Assembly: GCF_932526225.1 (NCBI RefSeq)
Contig: NC_064041.1
Location: 17,235,888-17,299,887 of the forward strand
From: Nematostella vectensis
Taxonomy: Eukaryota; Cnidaria; Anthozoa; Actiniaria; Edwardsiidae
Length of the DNA: 64,000 nt
Direction of reading: 5' to 3'
Part shown: positions 22,094-36,157 of the stretch, in pieces
Numbering within the stretch: the stretch's first letter is position 1
How the letters are laid out: every line of letters starts with the position of its first letter
The notes under the pieces: generated by a model
Seen by the model: the letters and a program-made list of their open reading frames with translations, nothing else
Told to the model about the DNA's origin: nothing
Databases searched by the model: none
Translations under genes and position numbers: made by a program

Positions 22094-24099
22094 AAACAAC
22101 TTGACTGCAAAACACTTACTGTAGGGCACTCGATATTAGGCATTACTTTCATGTGGATGTAAGGTTGAAATGTCAAAACCTTCATTAACCCGTGAACTAC
22201 GCTTTAGCGTATTACACTTTGTGGTGATCTGATTCTATTGTACTTTTTTGTGTTGTACTAACTATTACCGTTTAACTATCACACTTTGTTTCACGGGTTA
22301 ATGAAAACCACTCTAATTACTTACAGTAGTTCTTTTTTAATATTATTATTTACTTGTATAATTTAGATGAGCAATACATATTTCTTTATGGCTTTGTAGA
22401 GCTCATCTCGTTCCTCATAAATAACAAACAAAATGAAGTTTGTTCTTATTTTGGTGCAAAGGAATCTACAGTAGTTTTCTAATCAGATAATTGTTTTTCT
22501 TTTAACACTCACCTGTTATTTCAACAGCCTTACTTGAGTTTGCTTGTCTCAGAAATAGACCTTGCTTAATAAACAAAGACATGTTACAAACTTATTTAAT
22601 AATAGGTAACAACTGCAATATTGTATGAAGAGAGTGCCCCTCTCTTCCCCCTGCTATTGTTGAAATTATGCTCAATAAACGTTTACCTCTTCCCTCTCCA
22701 CCAGTTAAGCATTCTATGTATGCTTCCCTGTACAAAATGCACCCCTTCAAATAAAACATTAAAGTTCACATACTTGTTTACTTCCTCAAACTCTTTGCTT
22801 TGTGTTTTTTGTTAACTTCCTAGGAACAAATTGAATACATATAATCAATAAATCTAGCAAGCATATTTTGCAAACTCACTTTTTTTTATTATATTTGCGC
22901 AAAACCTATCAGGATTAAGGGGGTCCAGCACAAAGAAAAAAAAACGAACTAAAAAAAAAGCCCATTGGCCTGGGATCGAACCCGGTCTGAAGAACAAAAC
23001 GGAAACCATACATACGGATTACCCAATCGGTATGGCAGCACAAGGCTTTTACGGAAGGCTGTAAAGAACCCGAAGGCCCCAAGCACCGATATTTCCGAGC
23101 GAATATGCTGTACAACACTCTTGCAAGGTTATCCCAACCCGCGCATTAATGGGGAGGACAATAACCAGGATCCCAGGCCTGTAATACGGTTACGCCACGC
23201 ACAGCTCGCCGAGATTGTGGATGACAAAAAATAGAGGTCTATTTGGGCGTCTTGGGTCCCTTGGGGACTCGCCATGCGCACGGGCGCATCTCTTTGATTG
23301 TGTACATGACATCAAATTAGCGAAGAAAAAAGACGCTGTTTTGGTATCATGTGAAAATCATAAAATAAATAGAAATAAAGACGTAAGGGGGGAGAATATT
23401 GACATATTCATATTAGAATATTGACAAAATCCGCAATTTTGTCTACGCTGACTAAGTAAAGCTGTATTTTACTTTAAAGGGGCAGCAACATAGTACTGCG
23501 CATGTCTGGAGTCAGTGATTATTGTATTCTTTTAAGTGTCAACAAACAGTTGACCTTTTTAAAAGCTGTGAATACCTTATTAAATAATATGCAATATTAT
23601 ATTGAAAACTATGTTAATTGACAGTTTGTGGTCATTTTTTTTGTTTTGTTTAAAGTCTCCCACATGTACCAAAAGCTCTTAAGTCAGTATTAGAATTTCA
23701 CTGAAGTTCATTGTGTCAGGGCTCTAGAGCTTTTGCAAATCTCTTAACCATGACACTCCCCTTTTAAAGGAAAGTAAAAAAATTCAAAATTGTTGGTGGG
23801 GGTCTCTGTTGTGTTTGTTGTCTTTTTAGTTTTGTTCTATTATTATTATTATTTTCTTTTTTAGAGGGGGAGGGGAATTCAGCTAAAAATAGCCAAGGGT
23901 CAATTCAAGCAACTAGTTCAAAAGATGTTTTTTTTGCAGTCCTTTATTCAATATATTCAAGGTTATCATGCAATTCTGTTGTTTGACTGCATATATATAT
24001 ATATTTTTTTCTTTCTTTTCATTACAAGTTCTATATATGTAAGTGGTGACCATAGCTATGATTACTATTATTTAGAATATTTTTTTACCTACTAACAGA
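22094..24099 (+). repeat. Satellite unit 12 (2,006 bp), copy of unit 10
   Basis: Matches unit 10 at every marker I compared, including length. Second unit of the second dimer copy. No gene. Confidence 0.95.
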
Positions 24100-26108
24100 A
24101 AACAACTTGACTGCAAAACACTTACTGTAGGGCACTCGATATTAGGCATTACTTTCATGTGGATGTAAGGTTGAAATGTCAAAACCTTCATTAACCCGTG
24201 AACTACGCTTTAGCGTATTACACTTTGTGGTGATCTGATTCTATTGTACTTTTTTGTGTTGTACTAACTATTACCGTTTAACTATCACACTTTGTTTCAC
24301 GGGTTAATGAAAACCACTCTAATTACTTACAGTAGTTCTTTTTTAATATTATTATTTACTTGTATAATTTAGATGAGCAATACATATTTCTTTATGGCTT
24401 TGTAGAGCTCATCTCGTTCCTCATAAATAACAAACAAAATGAAGTTTGTTCTTATTTTGGTGCAAAGGAATCTACAGTAGTTTTCTAATCAGATAATTGT
24501 TTTTCTTTTAACACTCACCTGTTATTTCAACAGCCTTACTTGAGTTTGCTTGTCTCAGAAATAGACCTTGCTTAATAAACAAAGACATGTTACAAACTTA
24601 TTTAATAATAGGTAACAACTGCAATATTGTATGAAGAGAGTGCCCCTCTCTTCCCCCTGCTATTGTTGAAATTATGCTCAATAAACGTTTACCTCTTCCC
24701 TCTCCACCCGTTAAGCATTCTATGTATGCTTCCCTGTACAAAATGCACCCCTTCAAATAGAACATTAAAGTTCACATACTTGTTTACTTCCTCAAACTCT
24801 TTGCTTTGTGTTTTTTGTTAACTTCCTAGGAACAAATTGAAAACATATAATCAATAAATCTAGCAAGCTTATTTTGCAAACTCACTTTTTTTTATTATTT
24901 TTGCGCAAAACCTATCAGGATTAAGGGGGTCCAGCACAAAGAAAAAAAAACGAACTAAAAAAAAAGCCCATTGGCCTGGGATCGAACCCGGTCTGAAGAA
25001 CAAAACGGAAACCATACATACGGATTACCCAATCGGTATGGCAGCACAAGGCTTTTACGGAAGGCTGTAAAGAACCCGAAGGCCCCAAGCACCGATATTC
25101 CCGAGCGAATATGCTGTACAACACTCTTGCAAGGTTATCCCAACCCGCGCATTAATGGGGATGACAATAACCAGGATCCCAGGCCTGTAATACGGTTACG
25201 CCACGCACAGCTCGCCGAGATTGTAGATGACAAAAAATAGAGGTCTATTTGGGCGTCTTGGGTCCCTTGGGGACTCGCCATGCGCACGGGCGCATCTCTT
25301 TTATTGTGTACATGACATCAAATTAGCGAAGAAAAAAGACGCTGTTTTGGTATCATGTGAAAATCATAAAATAAATAGAAATAAAGACGTAAGGGGGGAG
25401 AATATTGACATCTTCATATTAGAATATTGACAAAATCCGCAATTTTGTCTACGCTGACTAAGTAAAGCTGTATTTTACTTTAAAGGGGCAGCAACATAGT
25501 ACTGCGCATGTCTGGAGTCAGTGATTATTGTATTCTTTTAAGTGTCAACAAACAGTTGACCTTTTTAAAAGCTGTGAATACCTTATTAAATAATATGCAA
25601 TATTATATTGAAAACTATGTTAATTGACAGTTTGTGGTCATTTTTTTTGTTTTGTTTAAAGTCTCCCACATGTACCAAAAGCTCTTAAGTCAGTATTAGA
25701 ATTTCACTGAAGTTCATTGTGTCAGGGCTCTAGAGCTTTTGCAAATCTCTTAACCATGACACTCCCCTTTTAAAGGAAAGTAAAAAAAATCAAAATTGTT
25801 GGTGGGGGTCTCTGTTGTGTTTGTTGTCTTTTTAGTTTTGTTCTATTATTATTATTATTTTCTTTTTTAGAGGGGGAGGGGAATTCAGCTAAAAATAGCC
25901 AAGGGTCAATTCAAGCAACTAGTTCAAAAGATGTTTTTTTTGCAGTCCTTTATTCAATATATTCAAGGTTATCATGCAATTCTGTTGTTTGACTGCATAT
26001 ATATATATATTTTTTTTTTCTTTCTTTTCATTACAAGTTCTATATGTGTAAGTGGTGACCATAGCTATGATTACTATTATTTAGAATATTTTTTTACCTA
26101 CTAACAGA
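24100..26108 (+). repeat. Satellite unit 13 (2,009 bp)
   Basis: Complete unit with private changes 'ccacccgttaag', 'gatattcccgag', 'ggggatgac' and 'gtagatgac'. No gene. Confidence 0.95.
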
Positions 26109-28114
26109 AAACAACTTGACTGCTAAACACTTACTGTAGGGCACTCGATATTAGGCATTACTTTCATGTGGATGTAAGGTTGAAATGTCAAAATCTTCAT
26201 TAACCCGTGAACTACGCTTTAGCGTATTACACTTTGTGGTGATCTGATTCTATTGTACTTTTTTGTGTTGTACTAACTATTACCGTTTAACTATCACACT
26301 TTGTTTCACGGGTTAATGAAAACCACTCTAATTACTTACAGTAGTTCTTTTTTAATATTATTATTTACTTGTAAAATTTAGATGAGCAATACATATTTCT
26401 TTATGGCTTTGTAGAGCTAATCTCGTTCCTCATAAATAACAAACAAAATGAAGTTTGTTCTTATTTTGGTGCAAAGGAATCTACAGTAGTTTTCTAATCA
26501 GATAATTGTTTTTCTTTTAACACTCACCTGTTATTTCAACAGCCTTACTTGAGTTTGCTTGTCTCAGAAATAGACCTTGCTTAATAAACAAAGACATGTT
26601 ACAAACTTATTTAATAATAGGTAACAACTGCAATATTGTATGAAGAGAGTGCCCCTCTCTTCCCCCTGCTATTGTTGAAATTATGCTCAATAAACTTTTA
26701 CCTCTTCCCTCTCCACCAGTTAAGCATTCTATGTATGCTTCCCTGTACAAAATGCACCCCTTCAAATAGAACATTAAAGTTCACATACTTGTTTACTACC
26801 TCAAACTCTTTTCTTTGTGTTTTTTGTTAACTTCCTAGGAACAAATTGAATACATATAATCAATAAATCTAGCAAGCTTATTTTGCAAACTCACTTTTTT
26901 TTATTATTTTTGCGCAAAACCTATCAGGATTAAGGGGGTCCAGCACAAAGAAAAAAAAACGAACTAAAAAAAAAGCCCATTGGCCTGGGATTGAACCCGG
27001 TCTGAAGACCAAAACGGAAACCATACATACGGATTACCCAATCGGTATGGCAGCACAAGGCTTTTACGGAAGGCTGTAAAGAACCCGAAGGCCCCAAGCA
27101 CCGATATTTCCGAGCGAATATGCTGTACAACACTCTTGCAAGGTTATCCCAACCCGCGCATTAATGGGGAGGACAATAACCAGGATTCCAGGCCTGTAAT
27201 ACGGTTACGCCACGCACAGCTCGCCGAGATTGTGGATGACAAAAAATAGAGGTCTATTTGGGCGTCTTGGGTCCCTTGGGGACTCGCCATGCGCACGGGC
27301 GCATCTCTTTTATTGTGTACATGACATCAAATTAGCGAAGAAAAAAGACGCTGTTTTGGTATCATGTGAAAATCATAAAATAAATAGAAATAAAGACGTA
27401 AGGGGGGAGAATATTGACATATTCATATTAGAATATTGACAAAATCCGCAATTTTGTCTACGCTGACTAAGTAAAGCTGTATTTTACTTTAAAGGGGCAG
27501 CAACATAGTACTGCGCATGTCTGGAGTCAGTGATTATTGTAGGCTTTTAAGTGTCAACAAACAGTTGAACTTTTTAAAAGCTATGAATACCTTATTAAAT
27601 AATATGCAATATTATATTGAAAACTATGTTAATTGACAGTTTGTGGTCATTTTTTTTGTTTTGTTTAAAGTCTCCCACATGTACCAAAAGCTCTTAAGTC
27701 AGTATTAGAATTTCACTGAAGTTCATTGTGTCTGGGCTCTAGAGCTTTTGCAAATCTCTTAACCATGACACTCCCCTTTTAAAGGAAAGTAAAAAAAATC
27801 AAAATTGTTGGTGGGGGTCTCTGTTGTGTTTGTTGTCTTTTTAGTTTTGTTCTATTATTTTTATTATTTTCTTTTTTAGAGGGGGAGGGGAATTCAGGTA
27901 AAAATAGCCAAGGGTCAATTCAAGCAACTAGTTCAAAAGATGTTTTTTTTGCAGTCCTTTATTCAATATATTCAAGGTTATCATGCAATTCTGTTGTTTG
28001 ACTGCATATATATATATTTTTTTTTTTCTCTTTTCATTACAAGTTCTATATGTGTAAGTGGTGACCATAGCTATGATTACTATTATTTAGAATATTTTTT
28101 TACCTACTAACAGA
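26109..28114 (+). repeat. Satellite unit 14 (2,006 bp)
   Basis: Complete unit. First copy of a haplotype with 'gggattgaaccc', 'gaagaccaaaac' and 'ccaggattccagg' in the core, shared with units 15, 18 and 20. Private changes are 'ctgctaaac', 'aaaatcttc', 'gtaaaattt' and 'gagctaatctc'. No gene. Confidence 0.95.
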
Positions 28115-30122
28115 AAACAACTTGACTGCAAAACACTTACTGTAGGGCACTCGATATTAGGCATTACTTTCATGTGGATGTAAGGTTGAAATGTCAAAAC
28201 CTTCATTAACCCGTGAACTACGCTTTAGCGTATTACACTTTGTGGTGATCTGATTCTATTGTACTTTTTTGTGTTGTACTAACTATTACCGTTTAACTAT
28301 CACACTTTGTTTCACGGGTTAATGAAAACCACTCTAATTACTTACAGTAGTTCTTTTTTAATATTATTATTTACTTGTATAATTTAGATGAGCAATACAT
28401 ATTTCTTTATGGCTTTGTAGAGCTCATCTCGTTCCTCATAAATAACAAACAAAATGAAGTTTGTTCTTATTTTTGTGCAAAGGAATCTACAGTAGTTTTC
28501 TAATCAGATAATTGTTTTTCTTTTAACACTCACCTGTTATTTCAACAGCCTTACTTGAGTTTGCTTGTCTCAGAAATAGACCTTGCTTAATAAACAAAGA
28601 CATGTTACAAACTTATTTAATAATAGGTAACAACTGCAATATTGTATGAAGAGAGTGCCCCTCTCTTCCCCCTGCTATTGTTGAAATTATGCTCAATAAA
28701 CTTTTACCTCTTCCCTCTCCACCAGTTAAGCATTCTATGTATGCTTCCCTGTACAAAATGCACCCCTTCAAATAGAACATTAAAGTTCACATACTTGTTA
28801 ACTTCCTCAAACTCTTTTCTTTGTGTTTTTTGTTAACTTCCTAGGAACAAATTGAATACATATAATCAATAAATCTAGCAAGCTTATTTTGCAAACTCAC
28901 TTTTTTTTATTATTTTTGCGCAAAACCTATCAGGATTAAGGGGGTCCAGCACAAAAAAAAAAAAAAACGAACTAAAAAAAAAGCCCATTGGCCTGGGATT
29001 GAACCCGGTCTGAAGACCAAAACGGAAACCATACATACGGATTACCCAATCGGTATGGCAGCACAAGGCTTTTACGGAAGGCTGTAAAGAACCCGAAGGC
29101 CCCAAGCACCGATATTTCCGAGCGAATATGCTGTACAACACTCTTGCAAGGTTATCCCAACCCGCGCATTAATGGGGAGGACAATAACCAGGATTCCAGG
29201 CCTGTAATACGGTTACGCCACGCACAGCTCGCCGAGATTGTGGATGTCAAAAAATAGAGGTCTATTTGGGCGTCTTGGGTCCCTTGGGGACTCGCCATGC
29301 GCACGGGCGCATCTCTTTTATTGTGTACATGACATCAAATTAGCGAAGAAAAAAGACGCTGTTTTGGTATCATGTGAAAATCATAAAATAAATAGAAATA
29401 AAGACGTAAGGGGGGAGAATATTGACATATTCATATTAGAATATTGACAAAATCCGCAATTTTGTCTACGCTGACTAAGTAAAGCTGTATTTTACTTTAA
29501 AGGGGCAGCAACATAGTACTGCGCATGTCTGGAGTCAGTGATTATTGTAGGCTTTTAAGTGTCAACAAACAGTTGAACTTTTTAAAAGCTATGAATACCT
29601 TATTAAATAATATGCAATATTATATTGAAAACTATGTTAATTGACAGTTTGTGGTCATTTTTTTTGTTTTGTTTAAAGTCTCCCACATGTACCAAAAGCT
29701 CTTAAGTCAGTATTAGAATTTCACTGAAGTTCATTGTGTCTGGGCTCTAGAGCTTTTGCAAATCTCTTAACCATGACACTCCCCTTTTAAAGGAAAGTAA
29801 AAAAAATCAAAATTGTTGGTGGGGGTCTCTGTTGTGTTTGTTGTCTTTTTAGTTTTGTTCTATTATTTTTATTATTTTCTTTTTTAGAGGGGGAAGGGAA
29901 TTCAGGTAAAAATAGCCAAGGGTCAATTCAAGCAACTAGTTCAAAAGATGTTTTTTTTGCAGTCCTTTATTCAATATATTCAAGGTTATCATGCAATTCT
30001 GTTGTTTGACTGCATATATATATATATTTTTTTCTTTCTTTTCATTACAAGTTCTATATGTGTAAGTGGTGACCATAGCTATGATTACTATTATTTAGAA
30101 TATTTTTTTACCTACTAACAGA
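28115..30122 (+). repeat. Satellite unit 15 (2,008 bp)
   Basis: Complete unit with the unit-14 core haplotype, plus 'cttgttaacttcc' (shared with 16, 19 and 21), private 'gatgtcaaaa' and 'gggaagggaattc', and an A-run expanded to 15 (28955-28969). No gene. Confidence 0.95.
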
Positions 30123-32141
30123 AAACACCTTGACTGCAAAACACTTACTGTAGGGCACTCGATATTAGGCATTACTTTCATGTGGATGTAAGGTTGAAAT
30201 GTCAAAACCTTCATTAACCCGTGAACTACGCTTTAGCGTATTACACTTTGTGGTGATCTGATTCTATTGTACTTTTTTGTGTTGTACTAACTATTACCGT
30301 TTAACTATCACACTTTGTTTCACGGGTTAATGAAAACCACTCTAATTACTTACAGTAGTTCTTTTTTAATATTATTATTTACTTGTATAATTTAGATGAG
30401 CAATACATATTTCTTTATGGCTTTGTAGAGCTCATCTCGTTCCTCATAAATAACAAACAAAATGAAGTTTGTTCTTATTTTTGTGCAAAGGAATCTACAG
30501 TAGTTTTCTAATCAGATAATTGTTTTTCTTTTAACACTCACCTGTTATTTCAACAGCCTTACTTGAGTTTGCTTGTCTCAGAAATAGACCTTGCTTAATA
30601 AACAAAGACATGTTACAAACTTATTTAATAATAGGTAACAACTGCAATATTGTATGAAGAGAGTGCCCCTCTCTTCCCCCTGCTATTGTTGAAATTATGC
30701 TCAATAAACTTTTACCTCTTCCCTCTCCACCAGTTAAGCATTCTATGTATGCTTCCCTGTACAAAATGCACCCCTTCAAATAGAACATTAAAGTTCACAT
30801 ACTTGTTAACTTCCTCAAACTCTTTTCTTTGTGTTTTTTGTTAACTTCCTAGGAACAAATTGAATACATATAATCAATAAATCTAGCAAGCTTATTTTGC
30901 AAACTCACTTTTTTTATTATTTTTGCGCAAAACCTATCAGGATTAAGGGGGTCCAGCACAAAGAAAAAAAAACGAACTAAAAAAAAAGCCCATTGGCCTG
31001 GGATCGAACCCGGTCTGAAGAACAAAACGGAAACCATACATACGGATTACCCAATCGGTATGGCAGCACAAGGCTTTTACGGAAGGCTGTAAAGAACCCG
31101 AAGGCCCCAAGCACCGATATTTCCGAGCAAATATGCTGTACAACACTCTTGCAAGGTTATCCCAACCCGCGCATTAATGGGGAGGACAATAACCAGGATC
31201 CCAGGCCTGTAATACGGTTACGCCACGCACAGCTCGCCGAGATTGTGGATGACAAAAAATAGAGGTCTATTTGGGCGTCTTGAGTCCCTTGGGGACTCGC
31301 CATGCGCACGGGCGCATCTCTTTTATTGTGTACATGACATCAAATTAGCGAAAAAAAAGACGCTGTTTTGGTATCATGTGAAAATCATAAAATAAATAGA
31401 AATAAAGACGTAAGGGGGGAGAATATTGACATCTTCATATTAGAATATTGACAAAATCCGCAATTTTGTCTACGCTGACTAAGTAAAGCTGTATTTTACT
31501 TTAAAGGGGCAGCAACATAGTACTGCGCATGTCTGGAGTCAGTGATTATTGTAGGCTTTTAAGTGTCAACAAACAGTTGAACTTTTTAAAAGCTATGAAT
31601 ACCTTATTAAATAATATGCAATATTATATTGAAAACTATGTTAATTGACAGTTTGTGGTCATTTTTTTTGTTTTGTTTAAAGTCTCCCACATGTACCAAA
31701 AGCTCATAAGTCAGTATTAGAATTTCACTGAAGTTCATTGTGTCAGGGCTCTAGAGCTATTGCAAATCTCTTAACCATGACACTCCCCTTTTAAAGGAAA
31801 GTAAAAAAATAATCAAAATTGTTGGTGGGGGTCTACGTTGTGTTTGTTTTCTTTTTAGTTTTGTTCTATTATTATTATTATTATTATTATTTTTTTCTTT
31901 GTTAGAGGGGGAGGGGAATTCAGCTAAAAATAGCCAAGGGTCAATTCAAGCAACTAGTTCAAAAGATGTTTTTTTTGCAGTCCTTTATTCAATATATTCA
32001 AGGTTATCATGCAATTCTGTTGTTTGACTGCATATACATATATTTTTTTTTTCTTTCTTTTTATTACAAGTTCTATATGTGTAAGTGGTGACCATAGCTA
32101 TGATTACTATTATTTAGAATATTTTTTTACCTACTAACAGA
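30123..32141 (+). repeat. Satellite unit 16 (2,019 bp, longest)
   Basis: Complete unit. The extra length is mostly an expanded ATT microsatellite and the T-run after it (31868-31897). Core marker 'gagcaaatatg' is shared with units 19 and 21. 'gcgaaaaaaaagacg' is one A-tract base shorter than the common form and shifts the small open frame there. No gene. Confidence 0.95.
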
Positions 32142-34152
32142 AAACAACTTGACTGCAAAACACTTACTGTAGGGCACTCGATATTAGGCATTACTTTCAT
32201 GTGGATGTAAGGTTGAAATGTCAAAACCTTCATTAACCCGTGAACTACGCTTTAGCGTATTACACTTTGTGGTGATCTGATTCTATTGTACTTTTTTGTG
32301 TTTTACTAACTATTACCTTTTTACTATCACACTTTGTTTCACGGGTTAATGAAAACCACTCTAATTACTTACAGTAGCTCTTTTTTAATATTATTATTTA
32401 CTTGTATAATTTAGATGAGCAATACATATTTCTTTATGGCTTTGTAGAGCTCATCTCGTTCCTCATAAATAACAAACAAAATGAAGTTTGTTCTTATTTT
32501 TGTGCGAAGGAATCTACAGTAGTTTTCTAATCAGATAATTGTTTTTCTTTTAACACTCACCTGTTATTTCAACAGCCTTACTTGAGTTTGCTTGTCTCAG
32601 AAATAGACCTTGCTTAATAAACAAAGACATGTTACAAACTTATTTAATAATAGGTAACAACTGCAATATTGTATGAAGTGAGTGCCCCTCTCTTCCCCCT
32701 GCTATTGTTGAAATTATGCTCAATAAACTTTTACCTCTTCCCTCTCCACCAGTTAAGCATTCTATGTATGCTTCCCTGTACAAAATGCACCCCTTCAAAT
32801 AGAACATTAAAGTTCACATACTTGTTTACTTCCTCAAACTCTTTGCTTTGTGTTTTTTGTTAACTTCCTAGGAACAAATTGAATACATATAATCAATAAA
32901 TCTAGCAAGCTTATTTTGCAAACTCACTTTTTTTATTATTTTTGCGCAAAACCTATCAGGATTAAGGGGGTCCAGCACAAAGAAAAAAAAACGAACTAAA
33001 AAAAAAGCCCATTGGCCTGGGATCGAACCCGGTCTGAAGAACAAAACGGAAACCATACATACGGATTACCCAATCGGTATGGCAGCACAAGGCTTTTACG
33101 GAAGGCTGTAAAGAACCCGAAGGCCCCAAGCACCGATATTTCCGAGCGAATATGCTGTACAACACTCTTGCAAGGTTATCCCAACCCGCGCATTAATGGG
33201 GAGGACAATAACCAGGATCCCAGGCCTGTAATACGGTTACGCCACGCACAGCTCGCCGAGATTGTGGATGACAAAAAATAGAGGTCTATTTGGGCGTCTT
33301 GGGTCCCTTGGGGACTCGCCATGCGCACGGGCGCATCTCTTTTATTGTGTACATGACATCAAATTAGCGAAGAAAAAAGACGCTGTTTTGGTATCATGTG
33401 AAAATCATAAAATAAATAGAAATAAAGACGTAAGGGGGGGAGAATATTGACATATTCATATTAGAATATTGACAAAATCCGCAATTTTGTCTACGCTGAC
33501 TAAGTAAAGCTGTATTTTACTTTAAAGGGGCAGCAACATAGTACTGCGCATGTCTGGAGTCAGTGATTATTGTAGGCTTTTAAGTGTCAACAAACAGTTG
33601 AACTTTTTAAAAGCTATGAATACCTTATTAAATAATATGCAATATTATATTGAAAACTATGTTAATTGACAGTTTGTGGTCATTTTCTTTGTTTTGTTTA
33701 AAGTCTCCCACATGAACCAAAAGCTCTTAAGTCAGTATTAGAATTTCACTGAAGTTCATTGTGTCAGGGCTCTAGAGCTTTTGCAAATCTCTTAACCATG
33801 ACACTCCCCTTTTAAAGGAAAGTAAAAAAAAATCAAAATTAATGGTGGGGGTCTCTGTTGTGTTTGTTGTCTTTTTAGTTTTGATCTATAATTATTATTA
33901 TTTTCTTTGTTAGAGGGGGAGGGGAATTCAGCTAAAAATAGCCAAGGGTCAATTCAAGCAACTAGTTCAAAAGATGTTTTTTTTGCAGTCCTTTATTCAA
34001 TATATTCAAGGTTATCATGCAATTCTGTTGTTTGACTGCATATATATATATATATATATTTTTCTTTCTTTTCATTACAAGTTCTATATGTGTAGGTGGT
34101 GACCATAGCTATGATTACTATTATTTAGAATATTTTTTTACCTACTTACAGA
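32142..34152 (+). repeat. Satellite unit 17 (2,011 bp)
   Basis: Complete unit. Rare tail markers 'cattttctttg', 'acatgaacc', 'aaattaatgg' and 'ttttgatct' recur in unit 22, five units downstream. Private 'cagtagctc', 'gtgcgaagg' and 'gaagtgagtg'. No gene. Confidence 0.95.
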
Positions 34153-36157
34153 AAACAACTTGACTGCAAAACACTTACTGTAGGGCACTCGATATTAGGC
34201 ATTACTTTCATGTGGATGTAAGGTTGAAATGTCAAAACCTTCATTAACCCGTGAACTACGCTTTAGCGTATTACACTTTGTGGTGATCTGATTCTATTGT
34301 ACTTTTTTGTGTTTTACTAACAATTACTGTTTAACTATCACACTTTGTTTCATGGGTTAATGAAAACCACTCTAATTACTTACAGTAGTTCTTTTTTAAT
34401 ATTATTATTTACTTGTATAATTTAGATGAGCAATACATATTTCTTTATGGCTTTGTAGAGCTCATCTCGTTCCTCATAAATAACAAACAAAATGAAGTTT
34501 GTTCTTATTTTTGTGCAAAGGAATCTACAGTAGTTTTCTAATGAGATAATTGTTTTTCTTTTAACACTCACCTGTTATTTCAACAGCCTTACTTGAGTTT
34601 GCTTGTCTCAGAAATAGACCTTGCTTAATAAACAAAGACATGTTACAAACTTATTTAATAATAGGTAACAACTGCAATATTGTATGAAGAGAGTGCCCCT
34701 CTCTTCCCCCTGCTATTGTTGAAATTATGCTCAATAAACTTTTACCTCTTCCCTCTCCACCAGTTAAGCATTCTATGTATGCTTCCCTGTACAAAATGCA
34801 CCCCTTCAAATAGAACATTAAAGTTCACATACTTGTTTACTTCCTCAAACTCTTTGCTTTGTGTTTTTTGTTAACTTCCTAGGAACAAATTGAATACATA
34901 TAATCAATAAATCTAGCAAGCTTATTTTGCAAACTCACTTTTTTTTATTATTTTTGCGCAAAACCTATCAGGATTAAGGGGGTCCAGCACAAAGAAAAAA
35001 AAACGAACTAAAAAAAAGCCCATTGGCCTGGGATTGAACCCGGTCTGAAGACCAAAACGGAAACCATACATACGGATTACCCAATCGGTATGGCAGCACA
35101 AGGCTTTTACGGAAGGCTGTAAAGAACCCGAAGGCCCCAAGCACCGATATTTCCGAGCGAATATGCTGTACAACACTCTTGCAAGGTTATCCCAACCCGC
35201 GCATTAATGGGGAGGACAATAACCAGGATTCCAGGCCTGTAATACGGTTACGCCACGCACAGCTCGCCGAGATTGTGGATGACAAAAAATAGAGGTCTAT
35301 TTGGGCGTCTTGGGTCCCTTGGGGACTCGCCATGCGCACGGGCGCATCTCTTTTATTGTGTACATGACATCAAATTAGCGAAGAAAAAAGACGCTGTTTT
35401 GGTATCATGTGAAAATCATAAAATAAATAGAAATAAAGACGTAAGGGGGGAGAATATTGACATATTCATATTAGAATATTGACAAAATCCGCAATTTTGT
35501 CTACGCTGACTAAGTAAAGCTGTATTTTACTTTAAAGGGGCAGCAACATAGTACTGCGCATGTCTGGAGTCAGTGATTATTGTAGGCTTTTAAGTGTCAA
35601 CAAACAGTTGAACTTTTTAAAAGCTATGAATACCTTATTAAATAATATGCAATATTATATTGAAAACTATGTTAATTGACAGTTTGTGGTCATTTTTTTT
35701 GTTTTGTTTAAAGTCTCCCACATGTACCAAAAGCTCTTAAGTCAGTATTAGAATTTCACTGAAGTTCATTGTGTCTGGGCTCTAGAGCTTTTGCAAATCT
35801 CTTAACCATGACACTCCCCTTTTAAAGGAAAGTAAAAAAAATCAAAATTGTTGGTGGGGGTCTCTGTTGTGTTTGTTGTCTTTTTAGTTTTGTTCTATTA
35901 TTTTTATTATTTTCTTTTTTAGAGGGGGAGGGGAATTCAGGTAAAAATAGCCAAGGGTCAATTCAAGCAACTAGTTCAAAAGATGTTTTTTTTGCAGTCC
36001 TTTATTCAATATATTCAAGGTTATCATGCAATTCTGTTGTTTGACTGCATATATATATATATTTTTTTCTTTCTTTTCATTACAAGTTCTATATGTGTAA
36101 GTGGTGACCATAGCTATGATTACTATTATTTAGAATATTTTTTTACCTACTAACAGA
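34153..36157 (+). repeat. Satellite unit 18 (2,005 bp), first half of dimer B
   Basis: Complete unit. Start haplotype 'acttacag', 'aacaattactg', 'tttcatggg' and 'taatgagat' is shared with units 20 and 23; the core has the unit-14 haplotype. No gene. Confidence 0.95.
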
